DNA from: Rhizobium sp. BK316
GTDB lineage: Bacteria; Pseudomonadota; Alphaproteobacteria; Rhizobiales; Rhizobiaceae
DNA: 64,000 nt
Direction: 5' to 3'
Assembly: GCF_014193695.1 (NCBI RefSeq)
Contig: NZ_JACHZR010000002.1
Span: 186,001 to 250,000, forward strand
The position numbers and the translations under genes were made by a program. Positions 1 through 8,701 of this stretch are shown here, piece after piece; position 1 is the first letter of the stretch, and the number at the start of each line of letters is the position of its first letter. The notes under the pieces were generated by a model. That model was not told the DNA's origin and ran no database searches. It saw only the letters and a list, made by a program, of their open reading frames with translations.

Positions 1-542
1 CAAAGGCCTGTCTCCTGGCTATAGCTTTCAAGCGCGGCGTCGCGCTCGCTGATGACACCAGGCGTGAAGGGCCAGGCGATGGAAAAGGCGGGGTCGTCCC
101 AGCGGACGCCGCGGGCAAGCTCCGGCACATAGACTTCCGACATCTGATAGAAGAGCTCGCAATCGTCCTCGAGCGTCAGGAAGCCGTGCGCGCAGCCGGC
201 AGGTATGTAGAAGGCGTTGTACCGTGCTGCATCGAGTTCAACGGCGGCCCATTTCAGATAGGTCGGCGAATCCAGCCTCAGATCGAGCGCCACGTCGAAG
301 ACCCTGCCGCGCGTTGCGCGCACCAGCTTGATCTCCGGCCGCGGCTCGGCCTGATAATGCATGCCGCGCAACGTCCCGCGCTTGTGGTTCTGCGAGACGT
401 TGCATTGCGGGTAGACAGGCACGAGACCGTGGTCGGCAAAGCTCTTGGCGTCGAAGGTCCGCGCGAACAGTCCACGCTCGTCGGAACGCGCGTCGACTTC
501 CACGACAAAAGCGCCTGAAACCGCGGTCGGAACGAATTTCAT
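1..542 (-). CDS. rfbC: dTDP-4-dehydrorhamnose 3,5-epimerase-like protein (partial, 3' end off window)
   Basis: Cupin-type sugar nucleotide epimerase of the RmlC/RfbC family. The reading frame starts MKFVPTAVSGAFVVEVDAR and contains the family hallmarks RGLFARTFD, QCNVSQNHKRGTLRGMHYQ and AHGFLTLEDDCELFYQMSE. About 180 codons are visible and the C-terminus lies beyond base 1. Its ATG overlaps the stop of the upstream methyltransferase gene by 4 bp (ATGA), so the two are translationally coupled. In this operon the substrate is more likely a C-methylated CDP-4-keto-6-deoxyhexose than dTDP-4-keto-6-deoxyglucose, because rfbF and rfbG make the CDP sugar and no rmlA/B/D genes are present. That substrate is inferred from context; family membership is clear. 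Confidence 0.88.
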   Translation of the reverse strand, partial: MKFVPTAVSGAFVVEVDARSDERGLFARTFDAKSFADHGLVPVYPQCNVSQNHKRGTLRGMHYQAEPRPEIKLVRATRGRVFDVALDLRLDSPTYLKWAAVELDAARYNAFYIPAGCAHGFLTLEDDCELFYQMSEVYVPELARGVRWDDPAFSIAWPFTPGVISERDAALESYSQETGL

Positions 543-1774
543 CCGATCACCGACAGTTCCGGCACGGCGACGGCGAAGCGTCCGCCCCAGTCGCCGACCC
601 GGCTATTGGCCGCCACGACTTCATTCTTGATGTTCCAGGGCAGGATGAGAACATAGTCCGGCTGCGTCTCGTCCATCTTTTCCGGTGCGTAGATCGGCAG
701 CTTGCTCCCCGGCAGGAAGTGGCCCTGCTTGTGCGGGTTGCGGTCGACGACATAGGCGATGAGGTCGGTGCCGACGCCGCAGAAATTCAGGAGCGTATTG
801 CCCTTGGCGGCAGCGCCGTAAGCGGCGACAGTCTTGCCTTTGCGCTTGGCTTCGGTGAGGAAGGCGAGCAGCCCGTCCTTGATCGGTGCCACCCGGCTCT
901 GAAAGGCTTCATAGGTTTCGACCTCGCTGAAGCCGGCGGCCGCTTCGTCAGTGCGCACCTTGGCGACGCCGGGGCCGGTGGGATGAGCGGTAGACGTTGC
1001 GCGGCAGGCGAGCACGCGCAGGCTGCCGCCATGCGTCGGCAGTTCTTCCACGTCGAAGACCTTCAGGCCATGTGCCGCAAAGACCTTCTCGACTGCGAGC
1101 AGCGACAGGTAATAGAAATGCTCGTGATAGACGGTGTCGAACTGAATGTTCTCCATCAGCCGCAGCAGATGCGGGAATTCGACGCTGACGACGCCTTCAG
1201 CCTTCAGCACGCCAGAGAGCCCGCCGACGAAATCGTTGATGTCAGGGACATGCGCCAGCACGTTGTTGCCGATGACGATATCGGCAGCCAGGCCGCGGGA
1301 GACGAGATCGGCCGCCGTTTCCTTGCCGAAAAAGCGTGCTTCCGTCGGCACGCCGATCTGCCGCGCCACCTCGGCGACGTTTTCGGCCGGCTCGATGCCG
1401 AGCACCGGCACGCCGGCCTCGACGAAGTGCTTCAGCAGATAGCCGTCATTGCTCGCCACCTCGATGACCTGCGATGTCTCATTCAGGCCGAAACGCTTGC
1501 GCGCCATGACGGTGAACTGGCGGGCATGCTCCACCCAGCTGTCGCTGTAGGAGGAGAAATAGGCGTAGTGGCTGAAGATGTCTTCCGGCGGCACGAAGGC
1601 ATCGGCCTGCACCAGCCAGCATTCGGAGCAGACGAAGGCGCGCAGCGGATAGGACGGCTCCGGCTGCTTGAGCTGCTCTTCCGTCAGATAGGCGTTGGCA
1701 AGCGGCGTCGAGCCCAGATCGACGAAACGATGTTTCAAGGGAGCGCCGCAGAACCGGCAATTATGCGCTGTCAT
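539..1774 (-). CDS. SAM-dependent NDP-sugar C-methyltransferase
   Basis: A 411-aa class I methyltransferase with the three-part build of sugar C-3 methyltransferases of the TylC3/NovU type. An N-terminal zinc-binding domain has Cys6, Cys9, Cys49 and Cys52. A Rossmann SAM domain follows, with motif I VIEVASNDGYLL near residues 103-114. The C-terminal domain carries KRKGKTVAAYGAAAKGNTLLN. The family methylates C3 of a 4-keto-6-deoxy sugar nucleotide. It overlaps rfbG upstream and the epimerase downstream by 4 bp each, so it very probably acts on CDP-4-keto-6-deoxyglucose made by RfbF/RfbG. The same gene combination is known for virenose-type branched sugars. The exact sugar is inferred. Confidence 0.87.
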   Translation of the reverse strand: MTAHNCRFCGAPLKHRFVDLGSTPLANAYLTEEQLKQPEPSYPLRAFVCSECWLVQADAFVPPEDIFSHYAYFSSYSDSWVEHARQFTVMARKRFGLNETSQVIEVASNDGYLLKHFVEAGVPVLGIEPAENVAEVARQIGVPTEARFFGKETAADLVSRGLAADIVIGNNVLAHVPDINDFVGGLSGVLKAEGVVSVEFPHLLRLMENIQFDTVYHEHFYYLSLLAVEKVFAAHGLKVFDVEELPTHGGSLRVLACRATSTAHPTGPGVAKVRTDEAAAGFSEVETYEAFQSRVAPIKDGLLAFLTEAKRKGKTVAAYGAAAKGNTLLNFCGVGTDLIAYVVDRNPHKQGHFLPGSKLPIYAPEKMDETQPDYVLILPWNIKNEVVAANSRVGDWGGRFAVAVPELSVIG

Positions 1775-2835
1775 GATATTGCTTCCTCATAAGCCGCGAT
1801 CTGGCCGAGCGAGAAGGCGCGCATGTCGGCTCCTTCGCGGTTGGCCTTGTACCAGGCGGCTGTCCAGTCGATTGTCTGCTGCAGGCTCAGGCGCGGGCGC
1901 CAGCCGATGGCGGAAAGCGCCAAGGCCGAGCTCAATGTCAGGGCAGGCGCCTCCGGCAGATGCGTTCCGGGCGCCTGCTTCCAGACGTCGTTGACGCCAT
2001 GGGCAAGGCCGAGCGCATCGGCAAGTTCTGCAACGGTCGCGAAACTCTGCGGAGCCGGCCCGAAATTGAGCGCCTCGGGTAACTCCGTCTCATCCGAAAG
2101 CGTCAGCGCTTCGGCAAAGGCAAGATAACCGCCGAGTGGCTCCAGCACATGCTGCCAGGGACGGATCGCTTGCGGGTAGCGGAGCTGGATCGGCTGGCTG
2201 CTTTCAAAAGCACGGATGAAATCCGGGATCAGCCGATCCTTCGACCAGTCGCCGCCGCCGATGACGTTGCCGGCGCGCACGGTCGCAACGCTGATGTCGC
2301 GCCCCTTGAAGAAGCTGTCGCGATAGCTCTGAACGACGAGTTCGGTGCAGGCCTTGGAATTGGAATAGGGGTCCTTGCCGCCGAGCGTATCGCTTTCGAT
2401 AAAGGGAATGCCGCTGCCGTTATTGGCATAGACCTTGTCGGAGGTGACGACGAGAACCGTTCGGACCGAAGGTGTCTCGCGCACTGCATCCAGAACGTTT
2501 GCAGTTCCCATCACATTGGTCGCGAAGGTCTCGGTCGGATTTTCATAGGAGCGACGCACCAGCGCCTGCGCTGCCATGTGGATGACGATCTCGGGCTCGA
2601 AATCGATGAGGCGCTGTCTGAACGCCGCCGCATCCCTGATATCGGCGATATGATGGCCCTGTCCGTTCCAGGGCGAAAGCCGGGCGTAAAGGGAGGGACT
2701 GGTCTCGGGTTCGAGCGAGACTGCCGCCACTTCCGCGCCGAGTTTTTCCAGCCACAGCGAAAGCCAGGATCCCTTGAACCCCGTGTGTCCCGTCAGGAAC
2801 ACACGCCTGCCAGTCCAGAAGTCCGTCAAGCCCAT
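1771..2835 (-). CDS. rfbG: CDP-glucose 4,6-dehydratase
   Basis: A 354-aa short-chain dehydrogenase/reductase-type sugar nucleotide dehydratase converting CDP-glucose to CDP-4-keto-6-deoxyglucose. It has the NAD-binding motif TGHTGFKGSW at the N-terminus and DPYSNSKACTE with the catalytic Tyr-x3-Lys. The open frame runs upstream to 3144, but the conserved protein begins MGLTDFWTGRRVFLTGH at 2835; the extra 103 residues are low-complexity Arg-rich shadow of rfbF. With this start the gene overlaps the 3' end of rfbF by 10 bp and the methyltransferase start by 4 bp, as expected for a coupled operon. Confidence 0.93.
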   Translation of the reverse strand: MGLTDFWTGRRVFLTGHTGFKGSWLSLWLEKLGAEVAAVSLEPETSPSLYARLSPWNGQGHHIADIRDAAAFRQRLIDFEPEIVIHMAAQALVRRSYENPTETFATNVMGTANVLDAVRETPSVRTVLVVTSDKVYANNGSGIPFIESDTLGGKDPYSNSKACTELVVQSYRDSFFKGRDISVATVRAGNVIGGGDWSKDRLIPDFIRAFESSQPIQLRYPQAIRPWQHVLEPLGGYLAFAEALTLSDETELPEALNFGPAPQSFATVAELADALGLAHGVNDVWKQAPGTHLPEAPALTLSSALALSAIGWRPRLSLQQTIDWTAAWYKANREGADMRAFSLGQIAAYEEAIS

Positions 2836-3599
2836 ATCTTCCACGGTGCCTTTCCGGAGCTCCAGAGCTCTTCGAGCTGGTTGCGCTCGCGTAGCGTATC
2901 CATCGGCTGCCAGAAGCCGTCGTGGCGGAAGGCGGCAAGTTGCTTGTTGGATGTCAGCCACTGCATCGGGCCGGCTTCCCAGATCGTGTCGTCGCCTTCG
3001 ATGAGGTCGATGACGGAAGGATGCAGCACGAAGAAGCCGCCATTGATGCGCTGGCCGTCGCCCTTCGGCTTTTCGATGAAGGCGGTCACGACATCGTTTT
3101 CGATATTTGTCGCGCCGAAACGGCCAGGAGGCGTCACGGCGCACATCGTCGCTTTCAGCCCGTGGCTGCGATGGAAGGCAATTTCCGAGGTGATATCGAT
3201 ATCGGCGACGCCGTCGCCATAGGTCAAACAGAAGGGTTCGTCCGGGGCCAGATGGTCACGGATGCGCCTGATACGGCCGCCCGTCATGGAGTTCATGCCG
3301 GTATCGACGATGGTCACCTTCCAGCTGGGCTTGGAGCCCTTGTGGTATTCGATCGCGTTGGTGGCGAGGTCGACGGTGATATCGCTGTGATGCAGGAACA
3401 GGTTTACGAAATATTCCTTGAGCATATAGCCCTTGTAGCCGGCGCAGATGATGAAATCATTCAGGCCGTGATGGGCATAGATGTTCATGATGTGCCAGAG
3501 GATCGGCTTCTCGCCGATCTCGACCAGAGGTTTAGGCCGCACACTGGTCTCTTCGGCGAGGCGCGAACCCAGACCACCTGCCAGAATTACGACTTTCAT
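2826..3599 (-). CDS. rfbF: Glucose-1-phosphate cytidylyltransferase
   Basis: A 257-aa nucleotidyltransferase that makes CDP-glucose from CTP and glucose 1-phosphate, the committed step to CDP-deoxyhexoses. The N-terminus MKVVILAGGLGSRLAEET holds the GG-x-GSRL nucleotide-binding signature, followed by RPKPLVEIGEKPILWH. The length matches RfbF of enteric bacteria. It is the first gene of the rfbF-rfbG-methyltransferase-epimerase operon. The 320 bp upstream, to the next small gene, is where the promoter must lie, but no convincing boxes were identified. Confidence 0.95.
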   Translation of the reverse strand: MKVVILAGGLGSRLAEETSVRPKPLVEIGEKPILWHIMNIYAHHGLNDFIICAGYKGYMLKEYFVNLFLHHSDITVDLATNAIEYHKGSKPSWKVTIVDTGMNSMTGGRIRRIRDHLAPDEPFCLTYGDGVADIDITSEIAFHRSHGLKATMCAVTPPGRFGATNIENDVVTAFIEKPKGDGQRINGGFFVLHPSVIDLIEGDDTIWEAGPMQWLTSNKQLAAFRHDGFWQPMDTLRERNQLEELWSSGKAPWKIWA

Positions 3600-3921
3600 C
3601 CCAAGCGAACTCCAAAGTGTCTGATAACATCCATTGCCGCTGGCATGCGCCAGGCGAATATGTCCGGTATGCGGGCAACGATCTCCACGGAGCGGAACGG
3701 CAGTAACTTCATCGTGATGCCGGTATCCGATTTCGTTCTTGTGCGAGGCTTGCCTTAGCCAAGGCGAAAATAACCATCAGCCGGGTGGTTTCTGCCCGCC
3801 CGCTGAGTGGTTTGCCCGATAGTGTCTTGGAATTATTTGCTATTTTGCAACGCCCTGCATCGGCGTCGCATGCCTATGATTTTTGAGGGGTAAGAAAAGC
3901 GCTCTGCAGGGGACGAGGCGC
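3600..3921. other. Intergenic region upstream of rfbF, no gene seen
   Basis: This 320-bp stretch between the rfbF start and the small membrane-protein gene contains no credible open frame. It turns AT-rich near 3825-3850. It should hold the rfbF operon promoter, but I could not assign -35/-10 boxes with confidence. Confidence 0.5.
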
Positions 3922-4095
3922 TCAGAGAATCCGGTCGATCTTATGCTGGATGTGCAGATTGGGCATCAAACCAGCCGTGTGGGCGGCGCGATAGGCGTTG
4001 CGCGCGGCGTCGAACGTCACGCCCCACATGATGGCGCTCAGAAGAAAAGCGATGATGTAGACCTGGATCCGCATGCGTCCATCGAAATGAGGCAT
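3922..4095 (-). CDS. Small single-pass membrane protein, unknown function
   Basis: A 57-aa frame starting MPHFDGRMRIQVYIIAFLLS. Residues about 10-28 form one hydrophobic membrane segment (IQVYIIAFLLSAIMWGVTF), followed by a basic, polar tail ending HKIDRIL. Codon positions look coding (GC-rich third positions) and the frame lies between the rfbF promoter region and the left end of the tRNA island. It would have been next to the 3' end of tRNA-Leu before the island inserted. No good Shine-Dalgarno precedes either Met1 or Met8, so the start is uncertain. I do not recognise the family. Confidence 0.5.
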   Translation of the reverse strand: MPHFDGRMRIQVYIIAFLLSAIMWGVTFDAARNAYRAAHTAGLMPNLHIQHKIDRIL

Positions 4096-4189
4096 ATTGG
4101 CATTTATGTGGCAATACTAAGATATATCCGCTCAGGGAGCGGCTTCTCGACAGAAGATATTGGAAAACAAGCTCTTTCGAGAAAGGAAA

Positions 4190-4207
4190 TGGTGCCAGAA
4201 GAGGACT
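4190..4207. repeat. Distal attachment site (displaced tRNA-Leu 3' end)
   Basis: TGGTGCCAGAAGAGGACT matches the tRNA-Leu 3' end at 13077-13095 (TGGTGCCCAGAAGAGGACT) apart from one C. The similarity stops right after it (AGAA here, CGAA in the tRNA). This marks the left island boundary. Confidence 0.85.
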
Positions 4208-4266
4208 AGAAAAGTCGGCCTATCTGATTGAAATAATTAAGATTGAATCAGTTCGATTTTGCGCCG

Positions 4267-4288
4267 TACCAACAAAAATACCAACAAA
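4267..4288. repeat. Candidate integrase arm-type sites, left end
   Basis: TACCAACAAA occurs twice, at 4267-4276 and 4279-4288, in direct orientation with a 12-bp period, 60 bp inside the left att. An equally spaced pair is found inside the right att. Binding by the integrase is an inference from position and spacing. Confidence 0.5.
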
Positions 4289-4350
4289 TCAAAATCCCTG
4301 TCTCGCTTGCCTGCCCATCTCTCCATCTTTTCGGGTTATCCCCAATAAAG

Positions 4351-7014
4351 TCAGGCGCCCTTGCGGATTGCGGCATCAATCCGGCCGAATTCCTTGCCTT
4401 CGACCATCAGGAACAGGCAAGAGCCGCCGGAACGGTCTGCCCACAACTCGCCGACAAGCCGCTTCTCCTTCGCGTCGTCGGCGCTTGCGATGTGCGAACC
4501 TTTGTATTCTATCACCACAATGCGCCCGTCGGAAAGCAGCGCGACGAAATCGGGATAGAACTTATCCGTTGCCGTCTGAAGCCAGAACGAATTCGGCTGT
4601 TGAGACGTATTGCGCACCCATGCCTTCACTTCCGGCATGCGCTCCAGATAGACCGCGCATTCGTGCTCTTCGCCGGTCGGCTCCAGATCGCCGACCACGC
4701 GGAAAAGGTGCTTCTTGAAATCCGTCCGCCCCTTGTAGGGCTCGCGATAGGCATAGCGGCTTTCCTCGAAGACAAGCTCCAGCTCGGCGCTCGTCTTGAA
4801 GTCCAGCCCGCCTTGCGGAATGAGCGCCTGTTGAAAGGCTTGCGTTTCGCGGCCGTCGCGGTGCTTGGCGATCACCTTCACCAGTGCTTCGACCAGCCGG
4901 AACTTCGCCCGCGCCAGGGCTTCGAGGGACATGCCGGTTTGCGCGGAAATATGGTCCAGTGCCTTGGCAATGAAGAGCGTCGAGGAAATGCGGGTAATGT
5001 CCCGCCGGGTCGTGAAGGGAAGGCGCCGGTCAAGCCAATTCACCAGCGCATTCTTCGTCCAGCCGCGTTCCTGAAGATTGAGCATCAACTGTTCGTGCAG
5101 GTCAGTGACGAATTCGACATTGACATGGCCGGACTGATCCACGTCGACATGCGCTTCGTCGCGGGCCTGTTTGGGCGGAACGAAGAAATCCATGATTTGC
5201 GCCGGATCGTCGTTTTCGAGCTTCCAGGGAATGTCGAGGAAGTGCCCACGATCGAAGAGCTGCAAACCGTGGGCGGTTTTGACCGCAAGGCGCGGCACCG
5301 CAAAGCGGATGGCGTCCTGTTCATCGCCGGTTGATTTCAGCCGCGCACCGCGTGACTTGTGCACCAGGGCTTCGACCATGCCGGCAGCAGCATCGGGCAA
5401 GGCCAGAAGCAGCGCCGTCCTGTCGTAGTCGGTGAGCGCACCACGCGCCCGGATGACCTGTCTTTCCGGATCGAATTCGACACGGCCGCCGGTCAGGGTG
5501 TGAATGTTCTTCTCGAAGGCTTGGAAGTCCAGTTCGAACGGAATGGCTTCTTCATGAAGATGCGCCAGCCCGCCCGGCTCCAGCCCGTGCAGCGGCTCGG
5601 CAACGGCCCGCACTAGCGCTTGCGCTTCGACGCGCTCGAAGCCGTTGTTGACCAGCCCGTCGCGAAGCGTGTTTGCGGCGTTCTGAAAACTCGTCGTCGT
5701 GGCGAAGGCAAAGGCCCGGTTCAGGTCTTCATGGTGCTTGCGCTTGGCGTGGGGAAGGCGAAGCACGCGGCCCAGAAGCTGTTCCACGGCCCGCGCCGAT
5801 TTCTGCTCGGCAACCGAACACAGCACATAGGCGAAGGAACAGTCCCATCCCTCTTTCAGCGCCTGTTGCGTGACGATGAAACGCACTTTGCAATCGCGGT
5901 CGAACAGATCGACGCCATCAAGGCCTTTGCTGTCACCGGTCGCAATCACGATATGCTCCTCCGGCACGCGGAAGTCTTCGATCAGAAGCTTTTTCACCTC
6001 GTCAGCGTGCAGTGTCGGCTTGTCCTTCGAGCGCGGTTCGGCCTGAAGCAGCATCACCGGCCGGACGAATTCGCCGGTAATGTTCTCTTCCGCCCGCGCC
6101 GTTGCCGAAAGCTCGTCCAGCCAGGCCATGGCATCGCTGATCGTGTCGCGCGGATCGGCCCGGCCGCGAAGGATGACCGGCAGCTTGATCATCTCTTCCG
6201 CCTTGAGTTCCGCTGCCGAGACATGGTGCAGCACATTCGAGGCGTAGATGCCCTTTTCCGGCTTGTGCTCGTCCGGCGTGACCGGCGTTGCCGTCAGCTC
6301 CACGATCAGCGACGGGGAAAGCCGCCCCAGCGTGTCGAAGGAAAGGTCGGTGCGGGCATTGTGTGCCTCGTCGACGATCACCATCGGCCGGCGCATGCGC
6401 AGCACGTTGGCGAGCGACGGTAGCGGATCGCCGGAAGGCCCGGCTTCGAGAATGGCGCGCTGCTCGTTGGCGATGCCGCTGAAATGGTCCATCAGCTCGC
6501 CATTGGCCTCGTAGACCTTGCGCCCTTCGGTCTTTTCCACGCGGAAGGCTTGGATGGTCGCGACGATCACCACGGCGCCGCCGTCATAATCGGCGCGCTT
6601 GGCATAGAGTGCTTCCTGAATGGTCATGACCCGGACATTCTCGCCGAACCGATCGGCGAGCGCCCGCCGGTTCGGGTGCGCCCGGTTCGAAAGTGTTTCC
6701 AGCGTCTGTTCGCGGATCGTGTCGGAAGGCACCAGCCAAAGCACGGTCGGATTGTCGCAACGCAGAAAGGCATCGGCCGCAATCGCGATGCTGTGCGCGG
6801 CGAGGATCGTCTTGCCGCCGCCGGTCGGCACGCGAAGGCAGACGTAAGGAAGGCCCGGCAATCCCGGCGGCTGATAGAAAGCCCGCTTTGTCAGGGCATA
6901 GAAGGCCGTATCGGCATCGTTCAGCTCCACCGTCCTTTCGAGAAAGCGGCGAAGGCTCGCAAGCGTCTGGAGCTGATAGTTTTTCAGGGAGAACACGGGT
7001 AGCGCCATTTTCAA
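4351..7014 (-). CDS. res: Type III restriction endonuclease Res subunit (DEAD/DEAH helicase-nuclease)
   Basis: An 887-aa superfamily 2 helicase-nuclease. The Walker A motif is VPTGGGKT at residues 62-69, the Walker B/DEAH motif is VIVDEAHNA near 213, and the helicase C-terminal motif includes QQALKEGWDCSFAYVL and EQLLGRVLRLP. The C-terminal nuclease core reads FYPDFVALL...IVVIEYKG, a PD-(E/D)xK motif near residues 830-850. It cuts unmethylated DNA together with Mod, translocating or sliding after ATP hydrolysis. Its ATG overlaps the mod stop by 4 bp. All motifs are intact and the size is normal, so the enzyme looks functional. It is the last gene before the left att site. Confidence 0.93.
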   Translation of the reverse strand: MKMALPVFSLKNYQLQTLASLRRFLERTVELNDADTAFYALTKRAFYQPPGLPGLPYVCLRVPTGGGKTILAAHSIAIAADAFLRCDNPTVLWLVPSDTIREQTLETLSNRAHPNRRALADRFGENVRVMTIQEALYAKRADYDGGAVVIVATIQAFRVEKTEGRKVYEANGELMDHFSGIANEQRAILEAGPSGDPLPSLANVLRMRRPMVIVDEAHNARTDLSFDTLGRLSPSLIVELTATPVTPDEHKPEKGIYASNVLHHVSAAELKAEEMIKLPVILRGRADPRDTISDAMAWLDELSATARAEENITGEFVRPVMLLQAEPRSKDKPTLHADEVKKLLIEDFRVPEEHIVIATGDSKGLDGVDLFDRDCKVRFIVTQQALKEGWDCSFAYVLCSVAEQKSARAVEQLLGRVLRLPHAKRKHHEDLNRAFAFATTTSFQNAANTLRDGLVNNGFERVEAQALVRAVAEPLHGLEPGGLAHLHEEAIPFELDFQAFEKNIHTLTGGRVEFDPERQVIRARGALTDYDRTALLLALPDAAAGMVEALVHKSRGARLKSTGDEQDAIRFAVPRLAVKTAHGLQLFDRGHFLDIPWKLENDDPAQIMDFFVPPKQARDEAHVDVDQSGHVNVEFVTDLHEQLMLNLQERGWTKNALVNWLDRRLPFTTRRDITRISSTLFIAKALDHISAQTGMSLEALARAKFRLVEALVKVIAKHRDGRETQAFQQALIPQGGLDFKTSAELELVFEESRYAYREPYKGRTDFKKHLFRVVGDLEPTGEEHECAVYLERMPEVKAWVRNTSQQPNSFWLQTATDKFYPDFVALLSDGRIVVIEYKGSHIASADDAKEKRLVGELWADRSGGSCLFLMVEGKEFGRIDAAIRKGA

Positions 7015-8639
7015 ATCCCCTCGATTTGGTAGGGAATCTGCTTGAAGGTGACGCCAAGGGCGGACAAGCGGTCGTCCGGCACCGTGCAGCCCTCGGCATA
7101 GACGATCCGCGCGCCGGCAAAATCCGCCGCCGGCAGCGGCAGCGCTTCGAGGATGGCGCCGGTCAGCACATTGCCCGCCTGTTCGCGCGCCACGCCCACG
7201 GCTTCCGCCGAATGCAGGAGATAGATCGCGCGGTTCTGGAATGTTCCGATCAGCGGCGAGGCGCCATCGGCGCGCTTGGGGATCGGCGAGCCGGTTTCGC
7301 AGAAGAACACATGCGCGGCGAGGTCGGGATAGGTGACGGCCGGCGAGACATTGCCGTCGGCATCGAACAGCGGTTCGCCCAGGGTGCAGAAGCGGAAACC
7401 GCCGCCGGTGCCTTCGACGGTTTCGGTCTTGCCTCCCAACTTGTTTTTCTCGTAACCGCTCATGACCCGTCTAAGTCTCTCTGCGGTCACCGGCTCGGCA
7501 ATGGACGGCAACATTTCGATCAGGATGAAGCGGCGTCCGCCACCTTCACGGGCAACGGCGACGCCTGTCGTGCCTGATCCGGCGAAGCTGTCCATAATGA
7601 TGTCGCCGGGTTCCGACGCGATTTCGATGATGCGTTTCATCAGGCGCGTCGGTTTTGGGGTAATAAAAACCGATCCGCTGTCAGCGAAATCCACAGTCTC
7701 AAGAAGCTCCTTTTTGGCTTCTTGTGTGTGACCAACATCCTTATAGAACCAAAGGGTTTGCGGAACGACGCCCTGTTTAACTTCGGATAGGAAACGTTTC
7801 AGGCGGGGAACATTGTCTTTCGTTTCGCCCCACCAAATGCGGCCGTCGGTGTCCAGGTCCTTCATTTTTTGCTTTGAGACTCGCCAATACATACCCGTCG
7901 GCGGTCCGGGAATAATTCGACCGGACGGCGTCTCGACCGCATACGTACCTTCGCCATAGAAATTTCGGGCGGAAAAATCGCCAGACGTCCACGGGCCTCG
8001 CGGGTCATTGTCGGGATTGGTGTAGCGCGCGTCTTGCTCCGCTCCACGCGCTAACAAACCCAATTGGCACAGGCCGATGTTTTTCGCGTAGGCGTAAATG
8101 TAGTCGTGGTCGTCTGAGAAAAATTGGGCTGAATTTTTCGGTGAGAAGACTTTTTGCCAGATGATAGAAGCAAGGAAGTTGCCGCGCCCAAATACATCAT
8201 CCAGCAGCATTCTAAGCGAACCGGCCTCGCTATCGTCCATCGACACAAAGATAACGCCGTCTTCCGTCAAAAACTCCTTCAGCAACCGCAGGCGCGGATA
8301 CATCATACACAGCCATTTGTCGTGGCGGGACAGGTCTTCAGCTTCCTTGCCCACGACGCTGCCGAGCCAAGCGCGGATTTCCGGCGAGTTCACATTGTCG
8401 TTGTAGACCCAGCTTTCATTGCCGGTGTTGTAGGGCGGATCGATATAGATGCACTTCACCTTGCCGGCGTAATAGGGCAGCAGCGCCTTCAGCGCTTCGA
8501 GATTGTCGCCCTGTACCAGCAGATTGCCGGCGTCCGGATCCCCATGGCTCTTGTCCTTGTTGCAATGGATCAGCCGATAGGGAACCTCGCGATGATGGTT
8601 CACCACGGCTTTCTTGCCGATCCAGTCGAGTGTGGGCAT
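7011..8639 (-). CDS. mod: Type III DNA adenine methyltransferase Mod subunit
   Basis: A 542-aa site-specific DNA methyltransferase with beta-class motif order: catalytic motif IV DPPYNTG at residues 67-73 comes before the SAM motif I DSFAGSGTTGVAVA in the C-terminal half. The beta order and DPPY indicate N6-adenine methylation; the middle region would hold target recognition. It protects host DNA and guides Res. It is somewhat shorter than classical EcoP1/EcoP15 Mod, but no break is seen. No simple-sequence repeat tract was found, so slipped-strand phase variation as in some pathogen mod genes is not evident. It is coupled to res by a 4-bp overlap and lies 62 bp downstream of the recombinase gene. 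Confidence 0.93.
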   Translation of the reverse strand: MPTLDWIGKKAVVNHHREVPYRLIHCNKDKSHGDPDAGNLLVQGDNLEALKALLPYYAGKVKCIYIDPPYNTGNESWVYNDNVNSPEIRAWLGSVVGKEAEDLSRHDKWLCMMYPRLRLLKEFLTEDGVIFVSMDDSEAGSLRMLLDDVFGRGNFLASIIWQKVFSPKNSAQFFSDDHDYIYAYAKNIGLCQLGLLARGAEQDARYTNPDNDPRGPWTSGDFSARNFYGEGTYAVETPSGRIIPGPPTGMYWRVSKQKMKDLDTDGRIWWGETKDNVPRLKRFLSEVKQGVVPQTLWFYKDVGHTQEAKKELLETVDFADSGSVFITPKPTRLMKRIIEIASEPGDIIMDSFAGSGTTGVAVAREGGGRRFILIEMLPSIAEPVTAERLRRVMSGYEKNKLGGKTETVEGTGGGFRFCTLGEPLFDADGNVSPAVTYPDLAAHVFFCETGSPIPKRADGASPLIGTFQNRAIYLLHSAEAVGVAREQAGNVLTGAILEALPLPAADFAGARIVYAEGCTVPDDRLSALGVTFKQIPYQIEGI

Positions 8640-8701
8640 GTGCGGTCCTGCAATCTGTCATTGGTTCGCTGACAGCTTTGTAAAGACGCGGTTCAGCCCT
8701 G

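Noticed and set aside
719..1792. 357-codon plus-strand frame opposite the C-methyltransferase
   Set aside because: Shadow frame; the minus strand has all family motifs and overlapping operon junctions.
2836..3144. N-terminal 103-codon extension of rfbG
   Set aside because: Arg-rich, lies wholly inside rfbF in another frame; the known N-terminus starts at 2835.
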